Below, in pieces: positions 16,108 to 23,644 of a stretch of 34,737 nucleotides of DNA (position 1 is its first letter; each line of letters begins with the position of its first letter). The translations under genes were made by a program, and so were the position numbers. The stretch comes from Pseudomonadota bacterium (lineage in GTDB: Bacteria > Pseudomonadota > Alphaproteobacteria > Rhodobacterales > Rhodobacteraceae): positions 1 to 34,737 of the forward strand of contig JAKALB010000015.1 in assembly GCA_021813365.1 (NCBI GenBank), read 5' to 3'. The notes below the pieces were generated by a model. It made no database searches and was not told the origin of the DNA. It saw only the letters and a list, made by a program, of their open reading frames with translations.

Positions 16108-16196
16108 TTGTATTGATACAATCTGCGACGATCGGTAGAAATATGGATACAACCGCGCCGATCGAGTCGCCAGAGGAACATTGTCATGGGTACAAT
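16108..16196. promoter_or_regulatory. MocR operator region: one palindrome and two half-sites
   Basis: TTGTAT-TG-ATACAA at 16108-16121. GATACAA half-sites begin at 16115 and 16146, and GGTACAA begins at 16189. Their spacing of 31 and 43 bp is near three and four helical turns, so all would face the same side. They cover the mocR -35, its start site and its start codon. MocR-type regulators often bind such spaced repeats. Confidence 0.65.
16113..16141 (+). promoter_or_regulatory. mocR promoter (overlaps a minus-strand DUF1127 promoter)
   Basis: TTGATA (16113-16118), 17 nt, TAGAAA (16136-16141), 5/6 and 4/6 matches. The same two hexamers read on the minus strand as TTTCTA-17 nt-TATCAA, whose start point would be the A of the DUF1127 ATG. 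Confidence 0.6.
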
Positions 16197-17586
16197 CTGG
16201 AGGCCGAGCCTGGACCGGGCCGAGGGGCCGAAGTATCTGGCGCTGGCGCGGCGACTGCGGTCCGACATTCAGGACGGAGTGTTGTCCGAAGGCGCGCAGA
16301 TACCGCCGGTGCGCGACCTGGCCTGGGCACTGAAGGTCACGCCGGGCACCGTGGCGCGGGCCTATCAGATCGTCATGCAGGAGGGCCTGCTGAAGGCAAC
16401 GGTGGGGCGGGGCACCTTCGTTGCGGCCACCGCGCCGCGGCTGGGGCCGGCGCAGCCATCGCCGGCGGAACGTGACACGCGACCGGTGGCGGGGCGGCTG
16501 GATCTGCGCTCTCCCGGCCTGCCCGAGGTCGGACAAAGCGCCGCCATGGCCGAGAGTCTGCACCGGATTGCCGCCAGGATCAACGGCAGCTGGATGGAAT
16601 ATCCCGACCAGAACCGGGAATATGCCCTGCGTGCGGCTGTATGCGACTGGGTGGCGGGGCGGGTGCTGGGGCCGGTCGGACCGCAGGATGCGGTGCTGAC
16701 ACATGGCGGACAGAACGGGGTTGGCATTGCGCTGGCCTGCTGCCTGCGCGGCGACCGCCCGGTCGTGCTGATCGAGGAGCTGTGCTACCCCGGGTTTCGC
16801 TATGCCGCACGGATGGCGCGCGCCGAGGTGCATGGCATCGAACTGGACGCCGAGGGAATTCGCCCCGACGCGCTGGAGGCGGCCTGCCGCCGTCTGGGCG
16901 CGCAGGTGCTGATGGTCACGCCCGAGGCGCAGAATCCCACGACAGCCCGGATGAGTCTGGCGCGACGGCAGCAGATTGTATCTATCGCGCGCAGATACAA
17001 TTTGCAGATCATCGAGGATGAATGCTATGTGCCGCGCGACAATGACGGGCCGACGCTGCGGGCGCTGGCGCCAGAGCGGACCTGGTATGTCGGATCGCTC
17101 AGCAAGACATTTTCGGCCGGCCTGCGCTTTGGCTATGTGATCTGTCCGTCCGGTCAGGGCGCGGCCGGACGGCTGGCGGCGCAGCACAGCTATTTCGCGC
17201 TGTCGGTGCCGATCTCGGCCCTGGTGCTGGATCTGTTCGACAGCGGGGCCGCGGCGCGGATAAGGGCGGCGGTGATGGCCGAATTTGCCGCGCGCTGCGA
17301 ACTGGCGGTGAACCGGCTGGGTGCTTTTGCGATCCGCTGGCAGCCGGGCCTGCCCTTTCTGTGGATCGACCTGCCGCAGGGCTGGCGCGCATCTTCCTTC
17401 ATGCGGCGCGCCGAAGCTGCGGACGTGCTGATCCGGTCGGCCGACCAGTATGCCACCGTGACGGGGCGTGCGCCCAACGCGGTGCGGTTCACCCTGGCCG
17501 GCGCCGCGCCGCGCGACAGGCTGGATCAGGGATTGCAGGTGCTGGCGGGCCTGCTGCAAAGCCCGCCGTCGGACATGGGTGTCTGA
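16186..17586 (+). CDS. MocR/GntR-type regulator with aminotransferase fold
   Basis: 466 aa, the usual MocR size. N-terminal winged helix of the GntR family at about 10-80 (YLALARRLRSDIQDGVL, PPVRDLAWALKVTPGTVARAYQ, GRGTFVA). The fold-type I aminotransferase domain follows, with the PLP lysine K307 in SLSKTFSAGLRFGY, D278 in IIEDECY, N250-P251-T252 and R314. So it should bind PLP and sense an amine or PLP-related ligand. The ATG has AGAGGA 8 nt upstream. It is divergent from DUF1127, and its own promoter and start codon are covered by GATACAA elements, so autorepression is likely. A further perfect dyad lies inside codons 264-272. The ligand is unknown; it is not clearly TauR, PdxR or GabR. 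Confidence 0.9.
   Translation: MGTIWRPSLDRAEGPKYLALARRLRSDIQDGVLSEGAQIPPVRDLAWALKVTPGTVARAYQIVMQEGLLKATVGRGTFVAATAPRLGPAQPSPAERDTRPVAGRLDLRSPGLPEVGQSAAMAESLHRIAARINGSWMEYPDQNREYALRAAVCDWVAGRVLGPVGPQDAVLTHGGQNGVGIALACCLRGDRPVVLIEELCYPGFRYAARMARAEVHGIELDAEGIRPDALEAACRRLGAQVLMVTPEAQNPTTARMSLARRQQIVSIARRYNLQIIEDECYVPRDNDGPTLRALAPERTWYVGSLSKTFSAGLRFGYVICPSGQGAAGRLAAQHSYFALSVPISALVLDLFDSGAAARIRAAVMAEFAARCELAVNRLGAFAIRWQPGLPFLWIDLPQGWRASSFMRRAEAADVLIRSADQYATVTGRAPNAVRFTLAGAAPRDRLDQGLQVLAGLLQSPPSDMGV
16975..17001. promoter_or_regulatory. Intragenic dyad matching the upstream MocR sites
   Basis: ATTGTATCT, 9 nt, AGATACAAT: perfect 9-bp arms, extending to 12 of 13 matches with flanking GCAG/TTGC. It encodes I264-N272 of the MocR protein with GTA, TCT, AGA and AAT codons that I would expect to be uncommon in this GC-rich genome. 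Confidence 0.6.
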
Positions 17587-17602
17587 GGGGCGTCTGAGGG
17601 GC
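17581..17602. repeat. Two perfect tandem 11-nt units at the mocR stop
   Basis: GTCTGAGGGGC occurs twice; the first copy holds the mocR TGA. A third, degenerate copy (ATCTGGCCGGGGC) follows. Confidence 0.6.
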
Positions 17603-17755
17603 ATCTGGCCGGGGCATCCGGGCAAGCTGGGCCCTTGGCCGATCTGTGGCATTGCAGACTCAACCCCGGTGCCGCAATCCCGGATGGGCTTGACGCCGGG
17701 CATGGCGGCGAGGCCAGATGGTTGCAAGGCCAGAACAAGAACGAGCAGGTGGGCC

Positions 17756-18025
17756 ATGCCTGTCCAGTCGGGCGGATTGCAGACAACATTTCACGCGCCC
17801 CGGGGTGCGGAATTCCTGGGTTGGCGCGTGTCGCGCGCCGGTCGGACCGAGATCGTGCACGAGGATGGTGCGGCCCATCGTCATGTCTGGCGACTGGTTC
17901 AGGGCTTTGCCGAAGAAAGCCTGGTCGAGGCGCTGAGCCTGGCCGTGGCATCGCCGCGCGTGGTGCCCAAGCTGCTGGACGAGTTGAAAAAACGGGCAAT
18001 CGGCGTGGAAAGCGTGATCGGCTGA
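17756..18025 (+). CDS. Small protein of unknown function, 89 aa
   Basis: I do not recognise a family. The protein (starts MPVQSGGLQTTFHAPRG, ends KRAIGVESVIG) has no signal peptide or membrane helix. It looks like a small alpha/beta cytosolic protein with a helical C-terminal half (ESLVEALSLAVASPRVVPKLLDELKKR). ATG 17756 has a good AGGTGG Shine-Dalgarno 5 nt upstream; longer in-frame starts reach back into mocR and read as nonsense. It follows mocR by 169 nt with no clear promoter. A hairpin overlaps its stop codon. The good ribosome-binding site and GC-rich codon pattern support it as a real gene. Confidence 0.65.
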   Translation: MPVQSGGLQTTFHAPRGAEFLGWRVSRAGRTEIVHEDGAAHRHVWRLVQGFAEESLVEALSLAVASPRVVPKLLDELKKRAIGVESVIG

Positions 18026-18033
18026 CGCCGATC
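18016..18033 (+). terminator. Hairpin over the stop of the 89-aa gene
   Basis: GATCGGC, loop TGAC (containing the stop codon TGA), GCCGATC: a perfect 7-bp stem without a U-run. Weak terminator or mRNA-end stabiliser. Confidence 0.4.
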
Positions 18034-18082
18034 GCTGGACGCAGGCTTTGGCAAGGTCTAGCTCGGATCTGATCGGTCAGGC

Positions 18083-18119
18083 TTGCCAGATGGCGCGGCA
18101 TCTGATTAATTTGATCAAA
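18083..18119 (+). promoter_or_regulatory. Possible promoter and operator before the ABC transporter
   Basis: TTGCCA, 17 nt, TTAATT, with the perfect 10-bp palindrome TTTGATCAAA (18110-18119) overlapping the -10 and start region. This is the only AT-rich spot in the 217-nt gap before the permease gene. Confidence 0.35.
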
Positions 18120-18242
18120 ATCCGGCGGCGTTTTCGACCGGGTGAGAGGCCGGGCGAGAGGTCGGCTGGCAGGGAGCCCGGCCCCGGAGACTGACGCCGG
18201 AAACCGGCTCGACGGGCCGGAACAGTGCTGACAGGGGGAATG

Positions 18243-19127
18243 ATGACGAACCCGAACCGAACGCGCCTCTGGCGCTCCGAGGGCGCAAGCGGTCTGACGC
18301 TGATCTCGCCGCCACTGATCTATGCGGTACTGATGCTGGCCGCACCCCTGGCCACGATGGCGGTCTATTCGGTGTTCACCGATGGCTACCTGACCATCGA
18401 GCCGATCCTGACGGCGCAGAACTATATCGACACCTGGACCGACGTTCTCTATCGCAGCGTGATGCTCCGTTCGCTGCTGGTGTCGGTCTTCGTGACGGCG
18501 GCGACGGTGATCCTGGCCTATCCGGTGGCCTATTTCGTCTCGTTCAACGTGGACCCGTCGAAAAAGTCGATGTGGCTGTTCCTGATCACCATTCCTTTCT
18601 GGACCAGCTATCTGATCCGGGTGTTCATGTGGAAGGTGATCCTGGGCTACAACGGGGTCATCAATTCCGGCCTGAAGGCGCTGCACATCATCGACCAGCC
18701 GCTGGGCTGGCTGAACTATAACGTGGGCGCCATGGTGCTCACGCTGGCCCATGCCTATGCGCCATTTGCCATCCTGCCGATCTATGTGGCGCTGGAAAAG
18801 ATCGACCGCAGCCTCATGGAGGCCGGGCAGGATCTGGGCGAGACGCGCTGGACCACCTTCCTGCGGGTGACGCTGCCCTTGTCGATGCCGGGCGTGATTG
18901 CGGCGGTGCTGATCGTCTTCATCCCGACGATCGGCGATTACGTGACACCAAACCTGATCGGCGGCGGCAAGATCCCGATGATCGCCAATGCGATCGAGAA
19001 GCTGATGCTGAAGGCCGACAACAAGCCGCTGGGCTCGGCCATCGCGATTTCGGCCATGCTGATCGTGGGGCTGGTGTCGGTGCTGTTCCTGTTCCTGAAC
19101 CGGCGCTTCATGCGCGGTCAGCGATAG
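18243..19127 (+). CDS. Polyamine-type ABC transporter permease (PotB-like)
   Basis: 294 aa. Six hydrophobic segments are visible, the first near LISPPLIYAVLMLAAPLATMAV. The EAA loop that docks on the ATPase reads EAGQDLGETRWTTFLRVTLPL, as in PotB-family permeases for spermidine/putrescine and similar cations. Start: two adjacent ATGs (18240, 18243) follow AGGGGGA; I use 18243 for spacing, and an upstream in-frame GTG is less likely. It is first of a three-gene set, 9 nt before the second permease. The substrate-binding protein normally encoded in the cluster is not in the window. Confidence 0.88.
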   Translation: MTNPNRTRLWRSEGASGLTLISPPLIYAVLMLAAPLATMAVYSVFTDGYLTIEPILTAQNYIDTWTDVLYRSVMLRSLLVSVFVTAATVILAYPVAYFVSFNVDPSKKSMWLFLITIPFWTSYLIRVFMWKVILGYNGVINSGLKALHIIDQPLGWLNYNVGAMVLTLAHAYAPFAILPIYVALEKIDRSLMEAGQDLGETRWTTFLRVTLPLSMPGVIAAVLIVFIPTIGDYVTPNLIGGGKIPMIANAIEKLMLKADNKPLGSAIAISAMLIVGLVSVLFLFLNRRFMRGQR

Positions 19128-19136
19128 GGGGCAAGG

Positions 19137-19955
19137 ATGAGGGTTCCGATGAAGTTTCCGGCGCTGAAAACCTATACGGTCGCATATCTTCTGTTCCTCT
19201 ATGCGCCGATCCTGCTGCTGCCGATCTTTGCCTTCAACGACAGCAAGATCATCGCCTTTCCGCTGCAGGGATTCACCACCGGCTGGTTCAGGATGATGTG
19301 GGCCGACGATGCGCTGTTCAAGGCGCTGCGCAACAGCCTGATCGTCGGCATCTCGACCTCGATCATGGCCACCACGCTGGGCATCTTCGCGGCCCGCGCC
19401 TCGACCCGCTATGCGTTTCCGGGCAAGGCGGCGGGGCTGGGGCTGATCATGCTGCCGATGGTGCTGCCGGAAATGATCATGTCGATGTCGATGCTGGTCG
19501 TGTTCCTGGCCATCGGCATACCGCTGAACCTGTTCACCATCATCCTGGGTCATGTGCTGGTCTGCACGCCCTTTGCGGTGGCGATCCTGACCTCGGCCTT
19601 CCAGAGCCTGGACAAGAGCCTGGAAGAGGCGGCGCAGGATCTGGGCGAGGGACCGTTTTCGACCTTCTGGCGGGTGATCCTGCCGCTGGTCATGCCGGGC
19701 ATCATCTCGTCGGCGCTGATCACCTTCACGATCTCGCTGGACGAATTCATCATCGCCTTCTTTCTGGGGGGCACTGAAACCACGCTGTCGGTCTATATCT
19801 TCGGCCAGTTCCGGTTCCCGGCGCGCGTGCCCTCGATCATGGCGCTGGGGACGATCCTGGTCTGCCTGTCGATCGCGCTGCTGACCACAGCCGAATATTT
19901 CCGCCGCCGCGGCATCGCAAGGACCGGCGCCAAGGATACCGGAGGCTTCCTGTGA
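19137..19955 (+). CDS. Polyamine-type ABC transporter permease (PotC-like)
   Basis: 272 aa with about six membrane helices, the first at YTVAYLLFLYAPILLLPIFAF; the FNDSKI motif after it is typical of PotC/YdcV permeases. The EAA loop is EAAQDLGEGPFSTFWRVILPL. ATG 19137 follows GGGGGCAAGG; a second ATG at 19149 is possible. The last bases (GTGA) overlap the GTG start of the ATPase gene, so translation is coupled. It forms the heterodimeric pore with the preceding permease. Confidence 0.9.
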   Translation: MRVPMKFPALKTYTVAYLLFLYAPILLLPIFAFNDSKIIAFPLQGFTTGWFRMMWADDALFKALRNSLIVGISTSIMATTLGIFAARASTRYAFPGKAAGLGLIMLPMVLPEMIMSMSMLVVFLAIGIPLNLFTIILGHVLVCTPFAVAILTSAFQSLDKSLEEAAQDLGEGPFSTFWRVILPLVMPGIISSALITFTISLDEFIIAFFLGGTETTLSVYIFGQFRFPARVPSIMALGTILVCLSIALLTTAEYFRRRGIARTGAKDTGGFL

Positions 19956-21052
19956 CCTTTTCTTCCAAGAGCGAGACCATGATCGAGTTCCGCGACGTTC
20001 ACAAATACTACGGCGAATACCACGCGCTGCGCGGCATCAACGCGTCGATCAAGGCGGGCGAGTTCTTCTCGCTGCTCGGGCCGTCGGGCTGCGGCAAGAC
20101 CACGCTGCTGCGCACCGTCGCGGGTTTCGAGGGGATTTCGTCGGGCGCGGTGATGGTGGATGGCCGCGACATGGCCGATGTGCCGCCAAATCACCGGCCG
20201 ACCAACATGGTGTTCCAGTCCTATGCGATCTTTCCGCATCTGACCGTCGAGGAAAACGTCGGCTTCGGCCTGCGGAAAGACCCGCGCAGCAAGGAGGAAA
20301 AGGCGCGCGAAGTGGGCAAGACCCTGGAGCTTGTCGGCCTGACCGGCTTTGGCAAGCGGGCGGCGCATGCCCTGTCGGGCGGGCAGCGGCAACGGGTGGC
20401 CCTGGCGCGGGCCCTGATCCTGAAGCCCAAGGTGCTGCTTCTGGACGAGCCGCTGTCGGCGCTGGACAAGAAGATCCGCGAACAGATGCAGGTCGAACTG
20501 ATCAAGTTGCAGCGCGAGGTCGGGATCACCTTCGTCCTGGTCACCCACGACCAGGAAGAGGCGCTGGTCATGTCTGACCGGATCGCCGTGATGTTCGACG
20601 GCGAGATCGCCCAGATGGACGAACCCGAACGGTTGTATCGCAAGCCCGCCAGCCAGCGGGTGGCGAATTTCATCGGCACGATGAACTTTCTGCCGACCAG
20701 GATCCTGTCGGATGGCGCCAGGGTGGCGACCGAGGTGCAGGGGCTTGGCCTGGTCGAGGTCGACGCGAGCCAGGTCTCGGGCGCGGCCACGGCGGGCCAG
20801 CCGGTGGTGGGCTTCCGGCCCGAGACGCTGACGATCCTTTACGAAGGCCAGCAGGCCACGGATCGCGAGGCCTGGGCCACGGTGCGCGAGGTGGTCTACT
20901 ACGGCGACATGACCTATTACGACGTGGTGATCGACGGCACCGATCGGGAACTGCGGCTGTCGATGCGCAACGTCTTCGGCCGCCCGGTGCTCGACATCGG
21001 CACCCGCACCCGGGTCGGCTGGTCACCCGGCGCGCTGGTGCTGTTCCGCTAG
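19952..21052 (+). CDS. Polyamine-type ABC transporter ATPase (PotA-like)
   Basis: 366 aa from GTG 19952, which overlaps the permease stop by 4 nt; an ATG at 19979 (MIEFRDVHKYYG) is an alternative. Nucleotide-binding domain: Walker A GPSGCGKTT, Q-loop FQSYAIFPHL, signature LSGGQRQRVALARAL, Walker B VLLLDEPLSALD, H-loop VTHDQEEAL. The C-terminal ~110 residues form a TOBE-type regulatory domain (VVGFRPETLTIL). Length and motif order match PotA/FbpC-class import ATPases. Last gene of the cluster, convergent with tetR 19 nt away. Confidence 0.93.
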   Translation: MTFSSKSETMIEFRDVHKYYGEYHALRGINASIKAGEFFSLLGPSGCGKTTLLRTVAGFEGISSGAVMVDGRDMADVPPNHRPTNMVFQSYAIFPHLTVEENVGFGLRKDPRSKEEKAREVGKTLELVGLTGFGKRAAHALSGGQRQRVALARALILKPKVLLLDEPLSALDKKIREQMQVELIKLQREVGITFVLVTHDQEEALVMSDRIAVMFDGEIAQMDEPERLYRKPASQRVANFIGTMNFLPTRILSDGARVATEVQGLGLVEVDASQVSGAATAGQPVVGFRPETLTILYEGQQATDREAWATVREVVYYGDMTYYDVVIDGTDRELRLSMRNVFGRPVLDIGTRTRVGWSPGALVLFR

Positions 21053-21071
21053 ATGGGCTTGGCCAGCCGGC

Positions 21072-21686
21072 CTAGCGATCCGGCGGCAGCAGCCCCAGTC
21101 CGCGCAGGTAGATGCCGATCCCGGCCTCCAGCAGGTCTTCGGGTGTGAACGGGCTTTTCGCTCCGGGCTGGCCACGCATGAACAGTTCCACCACGCCATG
21201 GCTCATCGCCCAGATATGGGCCGAGACCATCGAGGCGGGCGGGCGCCGGGGCGGGTCCAGGTTCTGCGCCAGCTGCGCGGCGGCCCGCTCCAGCACATCG
21301 CGCGCCTTCTGCGCCACCAGCGCCAGGTCGGGCCAGGCATTGACGTTCAGCCCGCTTTCGAACATCGCCATGTAATGGCCCGGATATTTGCGGGCAAAGG
21401 CCAGATAGGCCCGGCCGGTCGCCTCGAAGGCCGCCAGCGCCGTGGGCTTGCCGCCGTCATAGGCAAATTCCATGAGCGCGGCGAATATCACATAGCCTTG
21501 CCGTGCGACTTCGGCGATCAGCTGGTCGCGCCCGGCGAAATGGCGATAGACGGCCGCCGGCGTCACATCGACCGCCTTCGCCGCCTCGGACAGGGTAAAC
21601 CCCTGCGGTCCCTTTTCGGCGATCAGCGCCAGCGCGGCCTCGACCAGCGCCTGCCGCAGATTTCCGTGGTGATAGCCCTGCTTCAC
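21072..21686 (-). CDS. TetR-family transcriptional regulator
   Basis: 204 aa from GTG 21686 (GVKQGYHHGNLR, the usual start of this subgroup). An N-terminal TetR helix-turn-helix is clear: LVEAALALIAEKGPQGFTLSEAAKAVDVTPAAVYRHFAGRDQLI, about 10-52. The C-terminal ligand domain is of the WHG type (HYMAMFESGLN, VSAHIWAMSHGVVELFMRG). The frame continues open upstream, but those residues are the translated dispersed repeat and are not protein. No neighbour clearly indicates its target; ppk2 lies upstream on the same strand beyond the repeat. Confidence 0.9.
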   Translation of the reverse strand: MKQGYHHGNLRQALVEAALALIAEKGPQGFTLSEAAKAVDVTPAAVYRHFAGRDQLIAEVARQGYVIFAALMEFAYDGGKPTALAAFEATGRAYLAFARKYPGHYMAMFESGLNVNAWPDLALVAQKARDVLERAAAQLAQNLDPPRRPPASMVSAHIWAMSHGVVELFMRGQPGAKSPFTPEDLLEAGIGIYLRGLGLLPPDR

Positions 21687-21695
21687 GCCTGCTCT

Positions 21696-21745
21696 TTCAT
21701 CTTGCCTCAAATATCCCACGGGGGTTCGGGGGTGTGAAACCCCCG
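21696..21745 (-). repeat. Dispersed hairpin-GATATTTG repeat, copy C
   Basis: Minus-strand reading: hairpin GGGGGT-TTCAC-ACCCCC, then CCCCCGTGGGATATTTG, then a CAAGATGAA end. Located just before the tetR start; nearly identical in layout to the copy at 31.4 kb. Confidence 0.75.
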
Positions 21746-21766
21746 AGCGCAGGCCTGGCCCCACGA

Positions 21767-22636
21767 CTAGAGGGCGATCAGCCCGGGCCCACCACAGATC
21801 CTGGTGTCGATCGCGCCGATCCTGGCCGGATCCTTGCCCTCATACTCCATCGCATTCAGCACGGTCTGGATCGCCGCGATTCGCGCGCGCAGCTTGTCGT
21901 CCGACAGGATCACCGTCCAGGGCGCATGCGGGAAATGCGATTGCGCCATGGTTTCGGCGATGGCCCGGGAATAGGCATCCCATTTCTGCAACCCGTCGAT
22001 GTCGATGGCAGACAGTTTCCACTGTTTCAGCGGATCCTTCTCGCGGTCGAGAAAGCGCTTCAGCTGCTCGGCCCGGTCCACTTCCAGCCAGAGCTTGATG
22101 AGGGTGATTCCCTCATCCACGATCATCTTTTCGAACTCCGGCAGTTGGGCGAAGAATTTCCTGCGCTGTTCGGGCGTGCAGAAGCCGAACACGTGCTCCA
22201 CCATCGCGCGGTTGTACCATGAGCGGTCGAACAGCACGATTTCGCCCAGCGCGGGGAAGGTTTCGACATAGCGCTGGAAATACCACTGTGCGGCTTCGCG
22301 TTCGGTCGGTTTCGGCAAGGCCACGATGCGGGCGACGCGGGGGTTCAGATTCAGCCGCACCGCCTCGATCGTGCCGCCCTTGCCGGCGGCATCGCGCCCT
22401 TCGAACAGCACGATCAGCCGCCTGCCCCTGGCCTGCAGATCGTGGTGCATCCGCACCAGCTGCAATTGCAGCTCGGCCATGCGGGCTTCGTAATCCTTCT
22501 TCTTCATCTCCTCCCGGTAGGGATAGGATTTCGAGAGGATCTGGTCCTTGTCGGCCTGTTCGATGGCGCGGCGCACCGCTTTCGGGGCGTCATTGCGGAA
22601 ATAGCGGCTGATCGCGCCGTCGAAGGGCAGGTCCAT
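21767..22636 (-). CDS. ppk2: Polyphosphate kinase 2 (PPK2 class I)
   Basis: 289 aa from ATG 22636, which has AGGGAT just upstream; an ATG at 22648 would add four residues (MRDA). It transfers phosphate between polyphosphate and nucleoside diphosphates (typically GDP/ADP). Seen: Walker [14 protein letters not shown], the following arginine-rich lid ([16 protein letters not shown]), Walker [14 protein letters not shown], and [12 protein letters not shown]. Single-domain length fits class I. It lies 21 nt after the hydrolase stop on the same strand and may share its transcript. Confidence 0.93.
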   Translation of the reverse strand: MDLPFDGAISRYFRNDAPKAVRRAIEQADKDQILSKSYPYREEMKKKDYEARMAELQLQLVRMHHDLQARGRRLIVLFEGRDAAGKGGTIEAVRLNLNPRVARIVALPKPTEREAAQWYFQRYVETFPALGEIVLFDRSWYNRAMVEHVFGFCTPEQRRKFFAQLPEFEKMIVDEGITLIKLWLEVDRAEQLKRFLDREKDPLKQWKLSAIDIDGLQKWDAYSRAIAETMAQSHFPHAPWTVILSDDKLRARIAAIQTVLNAMEYEGKDPARIGAIDTRICGGPGLIAL

Positions 22637-22657
22637 CGCATCCCTCATGCTTTGCCG

Positions 22658-23644
22658 TCAGTATTGCGATTGCGGGGCGTTGTGCAATGCGGCGCGGTGC
22701 AACAGGCGGTCAAGCGCGGTCTCGATCTGGTCGGGGCGGGTCAGATGCGGCATGTGGCCCGCGCCGTGCAGGACGGTCAGCCTGGCATCGGGCAGTTGCC
22801 GCGCCAGCGGAGCCGAATGGATTTTCAGCGGCACGATCGGGTCGTCGGAGCCGTGCAGCAGTTCGACCGGCAGGGTCAGGGTCGGATAGCGACCGGTCTG
22901 GGCGCGGATGTCGGACAGCAGGCGGTTCACCTGGGCGGTGTTGTGCAACAGGGTCCGCCGGCGGATCGCCAGTCGGATGCCCTTGTCGGTGAAATAGCCG
23001 GACGGGGCCCGTTCGGGGGCAAAGACGCCGCGGGCCATGCGGCGGATCCAGAATTCGGGCAGCAGGGCGGCAACGGCGGGGATCGCCCAGGTCTGGCCAA
23101 GGCGGGTCTGGGTCAGGCGGTACCACAGGTCCAGACGGCCGGGCCAGGGCTGTGTCGGGGCCGAAACCAGGGCCAGGCCGGCCGGGCTCAGAAGCCCTTC
23201 GATCGCCCAGGTCAGCGCGACCGCTCCGCCATAGCTGTGGCCCAGGATCAGCGGGCGGAAGGCGCCCAGCAGTTCGGCGGCCCGCGCCAGGTGGCGGGCC
23301 TGGGCCGACAGGCCGACATCGGCCAGATCCAGCCCCTCGGAATGGCCGAGACCCGGCCGGTCGAGCGCGATCACGCGAAACCGGCTGGCCAGCCGGGCCG
23401 ACAGTTCATCGAATTCGCGCAGGTTGCCCGAGGCGCCATGCAGCAGGATCAGATCGGGGCCCTGACCCCGCACCACGGCATGCACCTGCCGCCCGTCGAC
23501 CCGGACCAGCCGGCCCAGCGGCGGAGCGGCCCGCTCGGCGCGGGCCTCGCGGTCTGCCGCGCGCGCGGACAGCGCCTGCTCAAGTGCCGATGCGAGCCAG
23601 GTCGTAGGGGGTCGTCTGATAGATCTCGTTGATCCAGTTGCCAT
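22658..23644 (-). CDS. Alpha/beta-fold hydrolase
   Basis: Up to 328 aa. Seen: [14 protein letters not shown] (oxyanion region), [11 protein letters not shown], the nucleophile elbow [11 protein letters not shown] with Ser, a late Asp in [11 protein letters not shown], and a catalytic His in [12 protein letters not shown]. So the Ser-Asp-His triad is complete. Substrate unknown; BchO-like and epoxide-hydrolase-like members look similar. The start is uncertain. The only ATG lies 65 nt inside metA (23644), and residues before [16 protein letters not shown] are not hydrolase-like, so a non-ATG start or a truncated N-terminus is possible. Confidence 0.8.
   Translation of the reverse strand: MATGSTRSIRRPPTTWLASALEQALSARAADREARAERAAPPLGRLVRVDGRQVHAVVRGQGPDLILLHGASGNLREFDELSARLASRFRVIALDRPGLGHSEGLDLADVGLSAQARHLARAAELLGAFRPLILGHSYGGAVALTWAIEGLLSPAGLALVSAPTQPWPGRLDLWYRLTQTRLGQTWAIPAVAALLPEFWIRRMARGVFAPERAPSGYFTDKGIRLAIRRRTLLHNTAQVNRLLSDIRAQTGRYPTLTLPVELLHGSDDPIVPLKIHSAPLARQLPDARLTVLHGAGHMPHLTRPDQIETALDRLLHRAALHNAPQSQY

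Noticed and set aside
17526-19553. Long open frame on the minus strand (about 675 codons) opposite the 89-aa gene and a permease gene
   Set aside because: Codon-phase shadow in GC-rich DNA: Gln/His/Arg-rich, no motif, and the plus strand carries a clear transporter.
21687-21764. Longer N-terminus of the TetR regulator
   Set aside because: The extra residues are translation of the dispersed repeat; TetR homology begins at the GTG 21686 region.
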